Part shown: piece by piece, positions 51,692 through 63,118 of the stretch
How the letters are laid out: each line of letters starts with the position of its first letter
Position numbering within the stretch: position 1 is the first letter of the stretch
NCBI GenBank assembly: GCA_963575745.1
Contig: CAUYUJ010019948.1
Span: forward strand, 1,288,983 to 1,352,982
Direction of reading: 5' to 3'
Source of the DNA: Prorocentrum cordatum
Taxonomy: Eukaryota; Sar; Dinophyceae; Prorocentrales; Prorocentraceae
Length of the DNA: 64,000 nt
Notes under the pieces: model-generated
Seen by the model: only the letters and a program-made list of their open reading frames with translations
The model's database searches: none
Told to the model about the DNA's origin: nothing
Program-made: the position numbers and the translations under genes

Positions 51692-52689
51692 TATGTTGTC
51701 ATTTGTTCGAATATGTCGGAGGGAGGGCAGATCTACCAGATCGGGGCTCCAGTGACGGGGGTCAGCGCAGACGGGGGTCCGCCAGAGCGCCAGGTCTTTC
51801 AGGATCCTGCAGAGCCATGGGTGCACTGGCCCGGGCTTTGACCCTACAGTATCGTGCAGGATCTTGCCAGGCCTAACCGACCCGTGTCTCCACTGACCCG
51901 GGTCAGTCAGGCCTGGCATGATCCTTCAAAATCGAGGTCGGTTCGGGGAGGGTAACTTAGGTACAATATCGAGGTCGTTTCGGGCGGGTACCCTAATGTT
52001 ATTCATGTTTGTTGCGCGTTCTTGTGCATCCTGAGAAGGGTCCCCTGGGATGTTCTGTATTCTTTGGCCGGCGGAGGGTCTCATGTTCTTGGAGGATGTT
52101 CTTTTGGCCTAGGTCCGACTGTAGACTGGTTTCCACCACAGCAGTGCAGCCCGAGCCAATCACTGTTGTTTGAGCGCTGCCTGCCGTCGCGACGGCTCGG
52201 CATGGGTCACAAGTTGCCGCGCGAGGCCTTCAGGATTATTATCGCACCGTTACTCCTCACCTCTCAGGGCCACCTACGATCCTCTTCGATACGATTCGAT
52301 TAGCGGAGGGGACGATTCGATTCCGATGCGATTCGGGACAATTCGCTGGGAGTCTGGTCCGTTCCCGATCCCAGACATGATGTCAGGTTTTTTGCCAGTA
52401 CGGGGTCCCTGGAAGTCCCGACCCCTTCCCCGGGACCCGTTTTCCATCCTGGGTCGATAAGGCGGCCGAATATCGCGAACAACACCTTTCCCTTCTGTTT
52501 TTTTCCGCTGCTCGAAGTGATCTGGGTTCGCTCGCAATCCGATCCGTTCTCGATCCCATCCGATCTCGCGACTCTCGGCGGCCAGCCCAGGGGGGACGTG
52601 AGATGGGGCGGGCCTTCCCGGAAGGCTCGGAAGTGCCCCGGCCTGCTGAGAAGTTCTCTGAGCCTTCCCCCGATGACTAGGGGGGGGTG
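51692..52689. other. No gene supported
   Basis: Loose repeats of GACCCGGGTCAGTCAGGCCT-type (51760-51925) and of CGATTCGATT (52275-52345). TATCGAGGTCGTTTCGGG recurs at 51932 and 51968. Confidence 0.35.
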
Positions 52690-52845
52690 GATATCATGGC
52701 GGGGGCCATGATATTTTCCCAAATTTCATGGCGCCTCTTCTTATTTCATTACGTTCCTGGCCCCCCCGCTGGGCCGCGCACATGCCGCCGGTCATGATTT
52801 GCACCCCCCCGTCTTGGACATCCCCCTCTTGGCCGCTCCCGACCG
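52690..52845 (+). repeat. Family J, copy 2
   Basis: ATATCATGGCGGGGGCCATGATAT hairpin start (10-bp arms), then CAAATTTCATGGCGCCTCTT, GGGCCGCGCACATGCCGCCG and CCCCCGTCTTGGACATCC; collinear with 13225-13400. Confidence 0.8.
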
Positions 52846-53099
52846 AAAACACCACAACTCCTGAGAAGGGTGGAGGGCTCCTGAGAAGCCCCGCCGTCTT
52901 CCGAGAGGGTCTCCCCCTCCCCTGGGCGCGCCGCCGAACACCGGTCAAAATCGGTCCCCGGACCCGTCCCGCTGCCCATCCCACGCGGTTTTCGACCCCG
53001 GAGCGAGTCCGTCTCCGGCTCGAACCTCGAGGTTCGAACCTCGAAGTTTCCCCCCTCGCGCTCGCCGCCGAGACCGAGTTCCCAGCCTTGCAGTTCTGC
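52846..53099. other. No gene seen
   Basis: TCCTGAGAAGGG/TCCTGAGAAGCC repeats at 52860-52905 and CTCGAACCTCGAGGTTCGAA-type palindromes at 53018-53047. Confidence 0.4.
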
Positions 53100-53212
53100 G
53101 GAAGGTCCAGAGAAGGAGGGAGGAGAAGGAGGAGGTGGAGGAGGGGAGAAGGAGAAGGAGGAAAATGAGGAGAAGGAGGAGGTGGAGGAGGAAGAGGAGG
53201 AGGAGAAAGGAC
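53100..53212. repeat. GGA/GAAGGA microsatellite
   Basis: Purine-only tract on the plus strand. Confidence 0.9.
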
Positions 53213-53552
53213 AGACTGCCCGCTGCCCCGCGAGGCCCGCCTGGGCTCCTCCCCGCGCGCGGCGCCCCCCCCAGGCCTCGGCCCCAGGGCCGCAGCCGCC
53301 GCCGCAGGGCCTGGACGCCGCCGCTGCGGAGCGCACCGCGCGCGCGCCCTCCTCGGCGGGGTCTCGTTTGTTTTGTGTGGCTGTCTGTTTGTTTGTTTCG
53401 CAGGTTTCGGCTTCCAGGGACCCCCCACCAGGCCTCGGGACCGCCAAAGGACGCTTGGGAATGGAAAGCCGGCCCGGGGGAGTGGGTCGAGACCTCTGAG
53501 GGTCCACGCCGTGACAGAATCATGATGTTGGTCGGAGGAGGATGCGTAGGGG
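53213..53552. other. No gene seen
   Basis: GC-rich (GCGCGC, CCGCCG) then TTTGTTTGTGTGG-type sequence. No supported ORF. Confidence 0.3.
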
Positions 53553-53690
53553 AACCGATGCCGCTACCCTTCCCTCGTTTTTGCGTGTCTGGGCCTCCTG
53601 GAAGGCTCTCGCTGCCACCGCTGGATTCGCCTCAAAGTTCTGGTCAGAGCGCGCCCCAGGAAAGGTCCAAGGAGTAGCGGTATCGATGAC
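53553..53690 (+). mobile_element. Family F, copy with both termini
   Basis: 138 bp. Left AACCGATGCCGCTACCCT, right GGAGTAGCGGTATCGATG as its near inverse. Body GGGCCTCCTGGAAGGCTCTC, CCGCTGGATTCGCCTCAAAG, TCTGGTCAGAGCGCGCCCCA. Confidence 0.8.
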
Positions 53691-54534
53691 TTCTTGGTTC
53701 TTTGCTTTCTTGGAGTCATACAATAGTGTCGATGGAAGGTTTCTCGCTATATTCTGCATCTGGGGCCCCGTATACCCCTTCCTGGGCATGTTAGCGTCGT
53801 GCAAAAGCACGATGGGAGGATGTTGGCCTTTTCGGCCTCAGGGGCCGTTACGATTCAGACTGAAAATCCGGTGAAGGGGAAGGAGTCGAGACCTTTGGAT
53901 ACCGACGATATGATGACAAGCATGACGTCGGGGGTTTGGGCTTCTCCGCACGAGCGGCGGACATCTCCCTACCCGCGCCCTCGCGGTCTGGATTCTGGAT
54001 TTTTTCGCCGGCTGTTGGTGTTGCATTCTTATACCAGGGATTTTCGCCCGGCTTTGGGTCCCGGGACCATGATAGATCGTACGGTTGGAACAATGCGGCA
54101 GAAAGGTGTGGTCTGGGGTTCCAGTCGTGATGTTTGTTTGTTTGTGTGTGTGTGTGTTTGTGTGTGTGTGTGCTGTGCGTCTGTGTGTCTGTGTGTCTGC
54201 GTGCCTGTGCGTCCGTGTGTTATGCTGTATTTTGTTCCCGACGTCGTTCTTGTTTGCGCCCTCGCGGTGTGGACTCCGGGCCGCGATCCTGCGGCCACGC
54301 AGTCGCTTACGGGCACGTTTCCCGCGAAGTTTCCGCGGGTCAGCGCCCCGTATCCGCGGGGTTGCGCCCCAGGGGCCCGGCCCGCGTGGCCGCGAGACCT
54401 CTGATCGCAGCGCGCTCGCCCCTCCTGGCCGCGCGCGCGCGCCGAGCCCATGGGGGCTGGCCCGCCTTAACGCTCCCAGGAACCACCAGGCCCCCTTCGG
54501 CCACGCGCAGAGGTGGGTTAGGTGGAGGGGGGAG
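53691..54534. other. No gene seen; TG microsatellite
   Basis: (TG)n with TGTCTGTG variants at 54135-54225; the rest unassigned. Confidence 0.4.
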
Positions 54535-54625
54535 GACTTCTTAGAAGCACCCCTGCTTTTAGAGGGCGCGGGCCTTGTCTAGAGATGTAGTCTAAGAAGC
54601 AGCCTCCTTCTAAGAAGCCGTCCCC
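54535..54625. repeat. Family I, copy 3
   Basis: CTTCTTAGAAGCACCCCTGC, GGGCGCGGGCCTTGTC, AGTCTAAGAAGCAGCCTCCT, TCTAAGAAGCC. Confidence 0.75.
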
Positions 54626-55204
54626 CCCTCCCCTACCTCCCTTTTGCCCGCCGCCAACTTCTCGCGGAAGGTGTTTTGGCGTTTTCGGCTGCAACAGGCG
54701 CCAGCTCGCCTCTCGCCAGCCTGCCTTTCTCTGGGCTGACGGAGGATCGACTCCACAAAACCGTGCTGGGCCGCGCATCGCTGCCCCTCCCCCCCATTCT
54801 ACGAGCGTCTCCGCCGGCAGCCCTGGCCCGAGCGCGCCTTTTGATACTGTTTCTGCTCCGCTGCGATGCCTCACGGGACCGCGGAGGCCCCCGAGGGTGA
54901 GAAGAGCGAGGAGGAGTTTGCGGATCGGGCGCATGCCATTCCTACGTGTCCACTTCTTGCGAAAGCAATGTATGGCGGCCTTAAGTTTGGGGACGTCATT
55001 CATCATAATTATATCGTGCGGCCACCTCCGTTGTGTTGTCTCCCATCCGTCCGGTCGTCCATTCCGCTGCTGCTCTTGCACCGTCCGCTGTCAGAAGCCA
55101 GGACAGTTTCAAGCACACGCGCTCCGCGTCCGATCATATCAACTCCTTTCTATTATTCCTAACCCTCCTGTGTTGGTTTCTCGTGTTGAATCGAGCACTG
55201 TCTG
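54626..55204. other. No gene supported
   Basis: Low-repeat; a plus frame at 54866-55162 (EEFADRAHAIPTCPLLAKAM, YGGLKFGDVIHHNY) looks natural but has no family or splice support. Confidence 0.3.
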
Positions 55205-55318
55205 CTCCGTTCCTCCATCCCTCCTTCCCCCCTCCTCCTCCAGCCCCCCCCCCTCCTCCTCTTGCTCCTCCTCCTCCTCCTCCTCCTTCTCTCCTCCTCC
55301 TCCTCTCCTCCCTCCTTC

Positions 55319-55353
<35 letters not shown>

Positions 55354-55440
55354 CTCCTCCTCCCCCTCCTCCTCCCCCTCCTGCCTCCCTCATCCTTTCT
55401 ACCTCATCTCTTCTCCTTTCTCCCTCTTCCCTGCTCCCCT
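55205..55440. repeat. CTC microsatellite
   Basis: CTCCTCCTC with CTTCTC and CCCCTC interruptions. Confidence 0.95.
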
Positions 55441-55469
55441 TCCTCATGCCCGCGCTCCCGGAGAGCTGC

Positions 55470-57290
55470 GACGTGCGCAATTGTCGCCACTGTCGTGGGC
55501 TCCGGGGGGGTCAGCGGAGTGAAGTTGTAAACGGGCCCAGCCGAGACCTCGCGGGACTTGCGGGGGCTGCGAAGTGAGCAATTGTCGCCAAGTTCGTTGG
55601 TTTTTGGGAGGTCCAGCGGGGTGGGTTTGTAAACGGACCCAGCCGAGGCCTCGCGAGACATTGGGGGGCTGCGAAGTGCACAATTGTCGCCAATTTCGTG
55701 GGGTCTTGGGAGGTCGCGCGGAGTGGGGTTGTAAACGGACTCAGCCAGAACTTCGCGGGATCTTCGGGGGCTGCGAAGTGCGCAAGGGTCGCCACTTTCG
55801 CGGGCATGTGAGGTCCTGCGGAGTGGAGTTGTAAGCGGACCCAGCCGATACTTCTCGGGTCCCTCGAGGGCTGCGAAGCGGGTATTTGTCATCAACTTCG
55901 TGGGTTTGTGGGATGTCCAACGGAGTGGAGATGTAAACGGACCCAGCCGAGACCTCGCGGGACCCTTGGGAGCTACGAAACATTGTACTTAATTTCATGG
56001 GTTCTCGGGAGATCCAGCGGAGTGGAGTTGTAAACTGACCTTGCCGAGACCCTGCGGGATCTTCGGGGGCTGCGAATTGCGCGAATGTTTTTTTTTGTCG
56101 TGGGTTCTTGGGAGGTCCAGCGGAGTGGAGTTGCACGGGGATCCCAGCCGAGACCTCGCGGGACGGTCGGAGGCAGCGAAGTGGTATTTGTCGCATCATT
56201 CGTGGGCTCATGGGAGGTCCAACGGAGTGGAGTTGTAGACAGGCCCAGCCGAGACCTCGCGGGTCATTGGGGGGTTGCGAATTGCGCATTGGGTGCCATG
56301 TTCGTGGGATCTTGGGAGGTTCAGCGGATTGGAGTTATAAACGAACCCAGCCAGAACTTCGCGGGATCTTCGGGGGCTGCGAAGTGAGCAATTCTAGGCA
56401 ATGTCGTGGGCTCTTGGGAGGGCCAGCGGAGTGGAGTTGTAAACACACACAGCCGAGACTTCGTGGGCCACAGGGGGTCTTGAAAGGCCCAGCGCATAGG
56501 ACCTTACGACCTTCTCGGGGGTTGCGACGTGCGCAATTGCCGCCTTTTTCGCTGGCTCCTGGGACCTGGGGGGTCGCGCGGAGTGGAGATGCACGGGAAT
56601 CCAGTTTGGATTTTACGACCCCCCCGGGTGCTCCGAAGTGCGCAATTGTCGCCACGTTCGTGGGCTCCTGGGAGGTCGCGCGGAGTGGAGTGGCACGCAG
56701 ACCCGGTGGGACCTCGCGGCTCTTTGCAAGGCTCGAGGTGCGCAATTGTTGCCACGTTCGTGGGCTCCTGGGAGGTCGTGCGGAGCGGGGTTGCATAGGG
56801 CTCCAGTTGGGACTTCGCGGGACCGTCGGAGGCTGCGAAGTGCGCAAGTGTCGCCAATTCCGTGTGTTCTTGGGAGGTCCAGCGGAGTTGAGTTGTAAAC
56901 GGACCCGGCCGAGATTTCGCGGGACCCGTGGGGGTTGCGAAGTGCGCAATTGTTGCTAATTTCGTGGGTTCTTGGGAGGGCGCGCGGAGAGGAGTTGCAC
57001 AGGGATCCAGTCAGGACCTCGCGGCTTCCTGGCGGGGCTGCGACGTGCGCAATTGCCGCCACTTTCGCGGGCTCCTGGGGAGGTCGCGCGGAGTGGAGTT
57101 GTACGGGGATCCAGTCAGGACCTGACGGCTCCCTCGGGGCTGCGAAGTGCGCAATTGCCGCCATTGTTGTGGGTTTTTTGGAGGTCACGCGGAGTGGAGT
57201 TTCTTCCGTGTTTGCGAAGTGCGCAATTGTCGCCAATATTGTGGGTTCTTTGGGGGTCCAGCGGAGTGGAATTTTACGGGGGTCAAGTTC
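55470..57290 (+). repeat. 100-bp satellite array
   Basis: About eighteen diverged units of 95-105 bp: GGGCTGCGAAGTGCGCAATT, TCGCCA, TCGTGGGTTCTTGGGAGGTC, CAGCGGAGTGGAGTTGTAAA, CGGACCCAGCCGAGACCTCG, CGGGAC. One unit near 56480 is shortened and altered. Minus-strand open frames with repeated PRGLGW- or PPRSPRT-like motifs follow the repeat and are not supported as genes. Confidence 0.95.
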
Positions 57291-57714
57291 GGACCATGCT
57301 GGCCCGCCGTGCCACCTCGGGCGCTTGCCTCGCTCAGCGCCACCCGCTGTTCTGCCATAGAGCGAGCGCATGGCGCTGTTCTTTCCCGCGCATGTAGCGC
57401 TCGGCGCTGTTGCTGCTACTGAACACGCATGTCGCATGTCCCTCCTGTCACCCCTCTGGATTATTATGTCAACGTCTCTATCTTGTTTATCCGTAAGGGC
57501 TTCGCCCCCTGCCGCCGGCCCGCTCTCTCGGATAACGGGTAATACGAGAGCGAAATCATGAGGCTTTGGCGCCGCCGTGTAGCAGCGTCGGGACTTCACG
57601 CGAAGACGACGAGTAATCGGCAAGAAACATTGAGAGTTTGATGATATTGTTGAATTCGGTGTTGTATTTCGAGCTTGCTCGCGTATGCAAAGCAAAACGC
57701 ACTTCTACGAAGTA
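57291..57714. other. No gene seen
   Basis: Follows the array; short GCGAGCGCATGGCGCTG repeats near 57300-57410, otherwise unassigned. Confidence 0.3.
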
Positions 57715-58145
57715 TTGAAATGTTGCAAATCCCGTGTGTTTTTGGACCCTGATCCCATCGATCTGCGCGAGGGTGCCACCGAATGTCAGAAATGTGGCAA
57801 GTACCTATTGTTTCTTGGACCCTGACCCCGCCGATCTGCGTGAGGGGTGCCACCGAATGTCAGAAATGTAGCAAATCCTATTTGTTGTTGGATCCTAACC
57901 CCGCCGATTTGCGTGAGGGGTGCCACCGAATTTCAGAAATGTAGCACATCCCTTCTGCTTTTGGACCCTGACCCGGCCGATCTGCGTGAGGGGTGCCGCC
58001 GAATTTCAGAAATGTTGCAAATCCCTTGTGTTGTTGGACCCTGACCTCGCCCGCCGATTTGCGCGAGGCCCGCCGAATGTCAGAAATGTGGCAAATCCCA
58101 TGTGTTTTTGGACCCTGACTCCACCGATCTGCGTGACGGGTGTCA
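57715..58145 (+). repeat. 73-bp tandem repeat, six copies
   Basis: Unit: CCGAATGTCAGAAATGTGGC, AAATCCC, TGTGTTTTTGGACCCTGACC, CCGCCGATCTGCGTGAGGGG, TGCCA. The last unit is broken by CTCGCCCGCCGATT. Confidence 0.95.
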
Positions 58146-58469
58146 ACTTCGACCCCCTCTGAAATTCAGAGAACCCTCCCAGGAGACGCGAACAAGGGTA
58201 CTTTTCGGCTCCCCCCCTCGCGCGGTCCACCAACAAGGAACAGTAAGCAGCAAGAAGCAGAACTGTACCAGTGGAAACTGGAAACTGGAACTGGCGCAGG
58301 GAACAGCAAACCCTGGGAGCTAATGCACACTGTGGGTCCTTTAACATGGTTCTTTTATTGAGCGGGTCTATGTCTAGTCGCCTCATGTGTGTAAAGGTTT
58401 GGGTACGTCACCGGGTAAGTACTATCCTATTCCAGTCCAGATGCCAAGGCCATACGGCCGATGCCGCCG
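58146..58469. other. No gene seen
   Basis: GTGGAAACTGGAAACTGGAA short repeat at 58272-58291; otherwise unassigned. Confidence 0.3.
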
Positions 58470-59110
58470 ACCCTGAATGGAGACGACGACGACGACGATG
58501 ACGACATGACGACGACGACAACGGCGGCGACGACGACGACAGCTTCGCTGACGTGTGCCAGAGTCCTCAGGGATGCTTCTTGGGATCTCTTCGGAATACT
58601 TTTGGGGGCCCCTGGGCGGGGAATTTTTGGACATCTTAGGAGTCTCGTGGGGGCCTCTTTGGAACCTCTCGAGGGCCTCTTCGGGATTCCTGGAGACCTC
58701 TTGTAGGCCTCTTGGGGCCTCTTGGGGACATCTTGGGGCATCCTGGGAGCCTTTCGCGGCCGAGGGCTCGAAATGTCCGTTCGGATCTTGAGGGTCGTTT
58801 GGAATGTCTTGGAGGCATTTTGGTTTGTCTTGGGGTCTTCTTGGGCTGTTTGGGGGCCCTCTTGGAGGCCTCGTGGGCCGTCTTGAGGCGATCTTAGGGG
58901 CCTCCTGTGCCGTCTTGGAGCGGCGGGCCAACGGGAAATCAATTGATTCTGGGCTATTTCGGGTGTGCTCTTAGAGGCCTCTGAGGCCTCCTGGGCAGTC
59001 TGGCGGGCGTGACGGCGCTTTGGATAGATCGTTTGGCGATAGGGGGGCCTTTGACCGTGTCGGGTGTCTCTTGGGGCACTCTTGGCCTGTCTTGATATTT
59101 TCCTTCGCCC
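58470..59110 (+). repeat. (GAC)n followed by family O, copy 3
   Basis: (GAC)n at 58480-58545, then GTGTGCCAGAGTCCTCAGGG and ATGCTTCTTGGG, which parallel 30240-30275. GGCCTCTTGGGGCCTCTTGG units follow to 59110, including GGCTCGAAATGTCCGTTCGG. Confidence 0.8.
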
Positions 59111-59502
59111 CATCACACCCAGGGAGGGATTCGTATCTGACCCCCCGCTCCCCCGGGACCCCCCCCCCTAAGGAGGTGGGATCAAAGAGAAGACGCTTCC
59201 CTTCGACTCGATAGCGACATTGACATATTTTCGCTTGCTGACAAGCCTGAGGGGGAGGGTGCAGGGAAAGGGGACGACGGACACAACGACTGACGGAGAC
59301 GACGACTCGAACAGACAAGCCTCCTCCCACACGCCGGCAGGGTCGGCGGATTTCGAAGACCCTCGTCAGCATGAGCATAATTGTCATAGTTATCAGACCA
59401 CCAGGGTCATTGTGCAAGTGCTGCCGCAGGTAGCGTTGGATGTTGCACCTGTCGCATGGTATTTTTAATTAATTGCCACACACCTCGCCATTGCCCCCGC
59501 AG
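59111..59502. other. No gene seen; possible intron
   Basis: Ends with CATTGCCCCCGCAG (59489-59502), a plausible 3' splice site for the candidate exon that follows. Confidence 0.3.
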
Positions 59503-59921
59503 TTATTACACATTGCGCCACATGCCGTGCTACCACTATTGATTGTGATGCATGGGAAGTCGACGAATCTGATACTGCCGCTCCCACATCAGGCGCTGGA
59601 ACGTGTGACCCGCGATGCCCTGACATCTCGCCCATTCCCATGCAGAGTCACTGTTCTACCGTTGGCCCAGATGCCCCTGTCTGGGTCAGGAAACAACAAG
59701 TTAATTGCATCGTGACCGTATCTGTTCTTCAAGCTGGCGTGTCCACTGCATCGATTGCGTGCGCAGTGCGGTCCTTCGGTTGCAGCTGGTCTGCGTCACC
59801 GCTCCCCGTCGTGCTTACGCTGGCGTACCATGCTGCGCGACCATGTCCCACGAATCATTGTCGATCACAGTGTGCAGACCCACAAATTACATATACCGTA
59901 GCACCCCGCAGTTCCTGCTAA
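59503..59921 (+). CDS. Candidate Cys-rich exon, unknown protein
   Basis: After a TAA at 59466-59468 the frame is open to TAA at 59919-59921. From the possible splice acceptor at 59502 it reads VITHCATCRATTIDCDAWEV, DESDTAAPTSGAGTCDPRCP, VGPDAPVWVRKQQVNCIVTV, with some twelve cysteines. It resembles a secreted or zinc-binding domain but matches no family recognised here. Donor site unclear; may end before the GGGTGGGTCGCG repeat. Confidence 0.28.
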
Positions 59922-59931
59922 GAGTGAGAGG

Positions 59932-60055
59932 GCGGGCGAGGGGTGGGTCGCGGCGTGGGTCGTGGATGGGTCGCGGCGTGGGTCGCGGGTGGGTCGCTGG
60001 CGGGTCGCGGGGTGGGTCGCGGGTGGGTCGTTGGTGGGTCCCGGGCGAGGACGAG
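59932..60055. repeat. GGGTGGGTCGCG tandem repeat
   Basis: About ten degenerate 12-bp units. Confidence 0.9.
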
Positions 60056-61550
60056 GGCAACAACAACAATAATCTTGGCCACGGAATCCCCCTTCAGCCT
60101 CGCACCCAGGGACAATTATTGACCGTTCGGCCCCGTCGTCATTCTGATTTATACACATGTAAATCGTGGGGAAGTTGCAGCTATGTTCTTATCATCTTCC
60201 GGGGCCAATCCATGCTCCTAGGCGCCAGGAATGAAGCGGGAGCTCACGAACCGCAAGGGTTGACATTTATCTGGAAACGCCTATTCCTCCCCCCCCTCCC
60301 CCCCCCGCTCCTCCAACGGGGTCGGGGGTGTGGCCCACACTCCCAGGCACTTGGGGCATCCATGGATGCCAAGGAAGGAAAGGGGAGCGGGGCGAGGGAG
60401 AAAGGGGGGGATAAAGCGAGGGGAGAATCAACGGGGAAGGCGAGGAAGAGTGTAAGGGAGACAGCATAGAAGAAGGAGGTGCACAGGAGGGTTAGTTGAA
60501 CACGGCGCGCTGGCTGCTGGGATCTAGTTCCATGGAGGGTGTTGGCGAGCATGTGGGCTGAACATGCGGCGAGCACATTGCCTGCCGGCGAAACGGAGCC
60601 TGAACCGTTGAACCTTGCCACGACGAACGAGGTACGCAGATCCGTACCGTTGACATATTGGCAACAGTATCCAGCCTGCGTCGGTAGTTATTCTCTTCGA
60701 GCGTAGAAGCGAATGATCTCGCACTTGGTCATGTGTATACATCTGTATATGCACGCGCACGGCTTCTACGTGCTACGATGTTTTCCCATACGTGCAAGTT
60801 GGTGCGGGGTCATGTTACATACGGCTACTGATCCTCATTTCCCCTTCTTCCATCGAATGCTCTTCCTCTAGTGTCTTCTTTGCTTGCCCTTTCCCTCCTT
60901 ACTCGTCATCGGCCGCTCCTTCTTGTCCCTCCTGCCTGCTTGGGGTCAGGCATCGGAGCAGACGTTTTGATGGGTCGCCCGGTTCGCGCCGCTTGGGTGG
61001 AAGAGGTTTGTTGACAGTGTCTCATCGTAAGCTTACGGAGACAGGGATTCAGGTCTTGGACTGTGCCATGGCGTTGCCACAGTCGCGATTGACCCCGCAC
61101 CTGCTGTGCATTCTCGTCTCCAGTGTCCCCGAATGCCATCCCGAAGCTGTTCTGATGCGGAGGGCCGGTGCCAGGGGACTCTGCGGATTTCGACTCGCGG
61201 AAGACAGGGTGTTGGATTCTCTGGCGGGCTCTCGTCCGCGGCCCTGTTCGGGCCTCGCAGACGGCTTGGTGTGCTTGCCCAGAGAGGCCCGTCAGCAGGC
61301 GCGCACGTGTGATGCTGCCTCGTCTTCTCAGTTGCCTTCCCCGGCCCCGCCCCCTCTGCGGGCAAAACTTTTGCCCGCCTCCACTCGAGCTTGGAGTTCC
61401 CGGCTCTCTTCGCCAGAAATCCCCGGCGCCCTGCGTGCAGGCATCACTCTTGCCCCTGGAGGCCCGGTATTGTTTGATATCCAGTTCGCCTCGGCCTTGC
61501 GGCACCCCTTCCAAGATAGTCCAAGACGATTTGGATGTGTACATAAGTCT
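60056..61550. other. Low-repeat stretch with competing open frames
   Basis: At 60950-61540 both strands are open with natural-looking segments: plus RKLTETGIQVLDCAMALPQS; minus GCRKAEANWISNNTGPPGAR and SFGMAFGDTGDENAQQVRGQ. A real exon is likely but the strand cannot be fixed. Confidence 0.3.
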
Positions 61551-62455
61551 TGCCCACACCTCCCTCTTCCGCCCTCCCTCACCGCCCTTTCTCCACCCTG
61601 CCTCCCTCTCCCGTCCCAAGCCCCCCTGCCCCCTCCGCCCATCCCTCGCCCACCCCCTCCCCGCTCCTCCCTTCTCCGCCCCCCTCTCCCCGCCCTCGCC
61701 TCCCCCCTTCCACTCCGTCTCATCGCTCCCCTCCCTCCCCCACCCCTCCCCTCCCAATCCCTCCCCCCATTCCCCAAATTCCACGCCCGCCTCTCCCACC
61801 TCATCCGCGCGCGGCGGCCGCCGTCCCACCGTGCAGGCCTGGTCCCTGCATGGTGCGCCTGCTGCGGTCCGTCCTCCTCGCCGCCGCAGGACGCCCCCTC
61901 GCCAGCATCGCCGCCATCGTCGTCGTCCGTGTCCCTTTCGATTTCGTTGTCCCCCTCCCCCTCCCCCTCCTCCTGCTCCTTCTCCTTCCCCCCCCATTTT
62001 CCTTTCTGAGGACAAACCAACTGACGCATAGCCATCACATGTTGGAGGTACTCGCGGATTTCTGGGATCGGCGCTGGACCCCCCCCCCAGATGCGCCTCT
62101 GGCACCGCCGCCCCTGGCGCGCTCTGCCCCTGGCGCGCTCTTCGCGCCAGGGAGGCGGGCCATCCTCGGTCCAAGAAGCCCGCGCGGACCTTCAAAAGCT
62201 CATGCCCATGCAGTTGTGTGTTCCTCTGTCCTCGTGATCCCCCTCTCCTTCGCCCTCCCGCTCGCCCTCCTCCTACCTCTCCTCCTCCCGCCTATCGACT
62301 TCAACGGTCGGATAACCCCGCTTATCTTTGTCAAGGGATGTCTAAGTCTCCTCCACCTCCTCCTCCTCTTCATCTCCTGCTCCTCCTCCTCCTCCTCCTT
62401 CTCCTCCTCCCCCTCCTCCTCCTCCTCCTTCTCTCTCTCTCTCTCTCTCTTCAGA
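61551..62455. repeat. Pyrimidine-rich domain
   Basis: CTCCC/CCTCC-dominated on the plus strand, densest at 61555-61790 and 62340-62455, ending (CT)nTTCAG at 62436-62455. Interrupted at 62055-62200 by a family C copy. Confidence 0.75.
62055..62200. mobile_element. Family C, diverged copy
   Basis: GCGGATTTCTGGGATCGGCG at the left, GGCGCGCTCTTCGCGCCAGGGAGG-like interior, and CCAAGAAGCCCGCGCGGACC at the right. Confidence 0.6.
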
Positions 62456-62938
62456 TTTCCCAAGGAGGCGCAAGGGGAGGAGCGGGGGATGACGAAGAGC
62501 TTTCCCTTCCAGCCCGCTGTGGCATGTTCCTTCGACGCGTCCCTGCGCCCTCCTCTCTCCTGCCTGCACCCGTCCCTTCTGTTCGGACGCCTGGCTGCTG
62601 CCGGGCCGTCCGGGGGATCGCCAGCTCTGCACGCGCTGCCGCACGGAGCCGTGGCTGATCCGGAGGTTGCGCCCACCACCGCGTCGGAAGACGGCATGCT
62701 CTCGCTCTCCTGCCACGCTGGATTGGAGGCGGCGCGTCGCTCGTCGGGAACTTCGCCACGAGATGTGACGACAGACTGGGAGGATCTAGGGCTGCGCGCG
62801 TTGTTCGGAGCTGGATGTTGCGAGTCTCACGCGCGTTGTTCGCCCGCCGTGCGCAATGCCATCGGCGACCTGCCACTTTCACTCGACAGACAGACAGACA
62901 GAGAAGCCAGGCGCCCGGACGGCGCATCGGCAACATAG
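62456..62938 (+). CDS. Candidate exon, unknown protein
   Basis: Preceded by an ideal polypyrimidine tract and CAG. The frame runs FPKEAQGEERGMTKSFPFQP to TAG at 62936-62938 with mixed composition (TSPRDVTTDWEDLGLRALFG). The minus strand is also open for part of this range. No family recognised. Confidence 0.22.
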   Translation, partial: FPKEAQGEERGMTKSFPFQPAVACSFDASLRPPLSCLHPSLLFGRLAAAGPSGGSPALHALPHGAVADPEVAPTTASEDGMLSLSCHAGLEAARRSSGTSPRDVTTDWEDLGLRALFGAGCCESHARCSPAVRNAIGDLPLSLDRQTDREARRPDGASAT

Positions 62939-63118
62939 CGTTGACTAAGGATTGACCGGCCCCCGCACGTACCAAACGTGCGTCGTGCGAGCGAGCAGCG
63001 GGAGACAAATCGACGTCTTGAGTTCAAACAGATTCGTCAGGACATTTTCGACAAGCGGAGGGGAGGAACGGGAGGGGGAGGAGGGGAGCGAGGGAGGGGG
63101 AAGGGGGAGGCACGGCCC

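Noticed and set aside
53018-53047. GGTTCGAACC as a tRNA T arm
   Set aside because: It is one of several CTCGAACCTCGAGGTTCGAA palindromic repeats without other tRNA parts.
55404-57695. Minus-strand repeat proteins of up to 360 residues
   Set aside because: Unit length of the satellite varies and shifts the frame between units, so no single protein is maintained.
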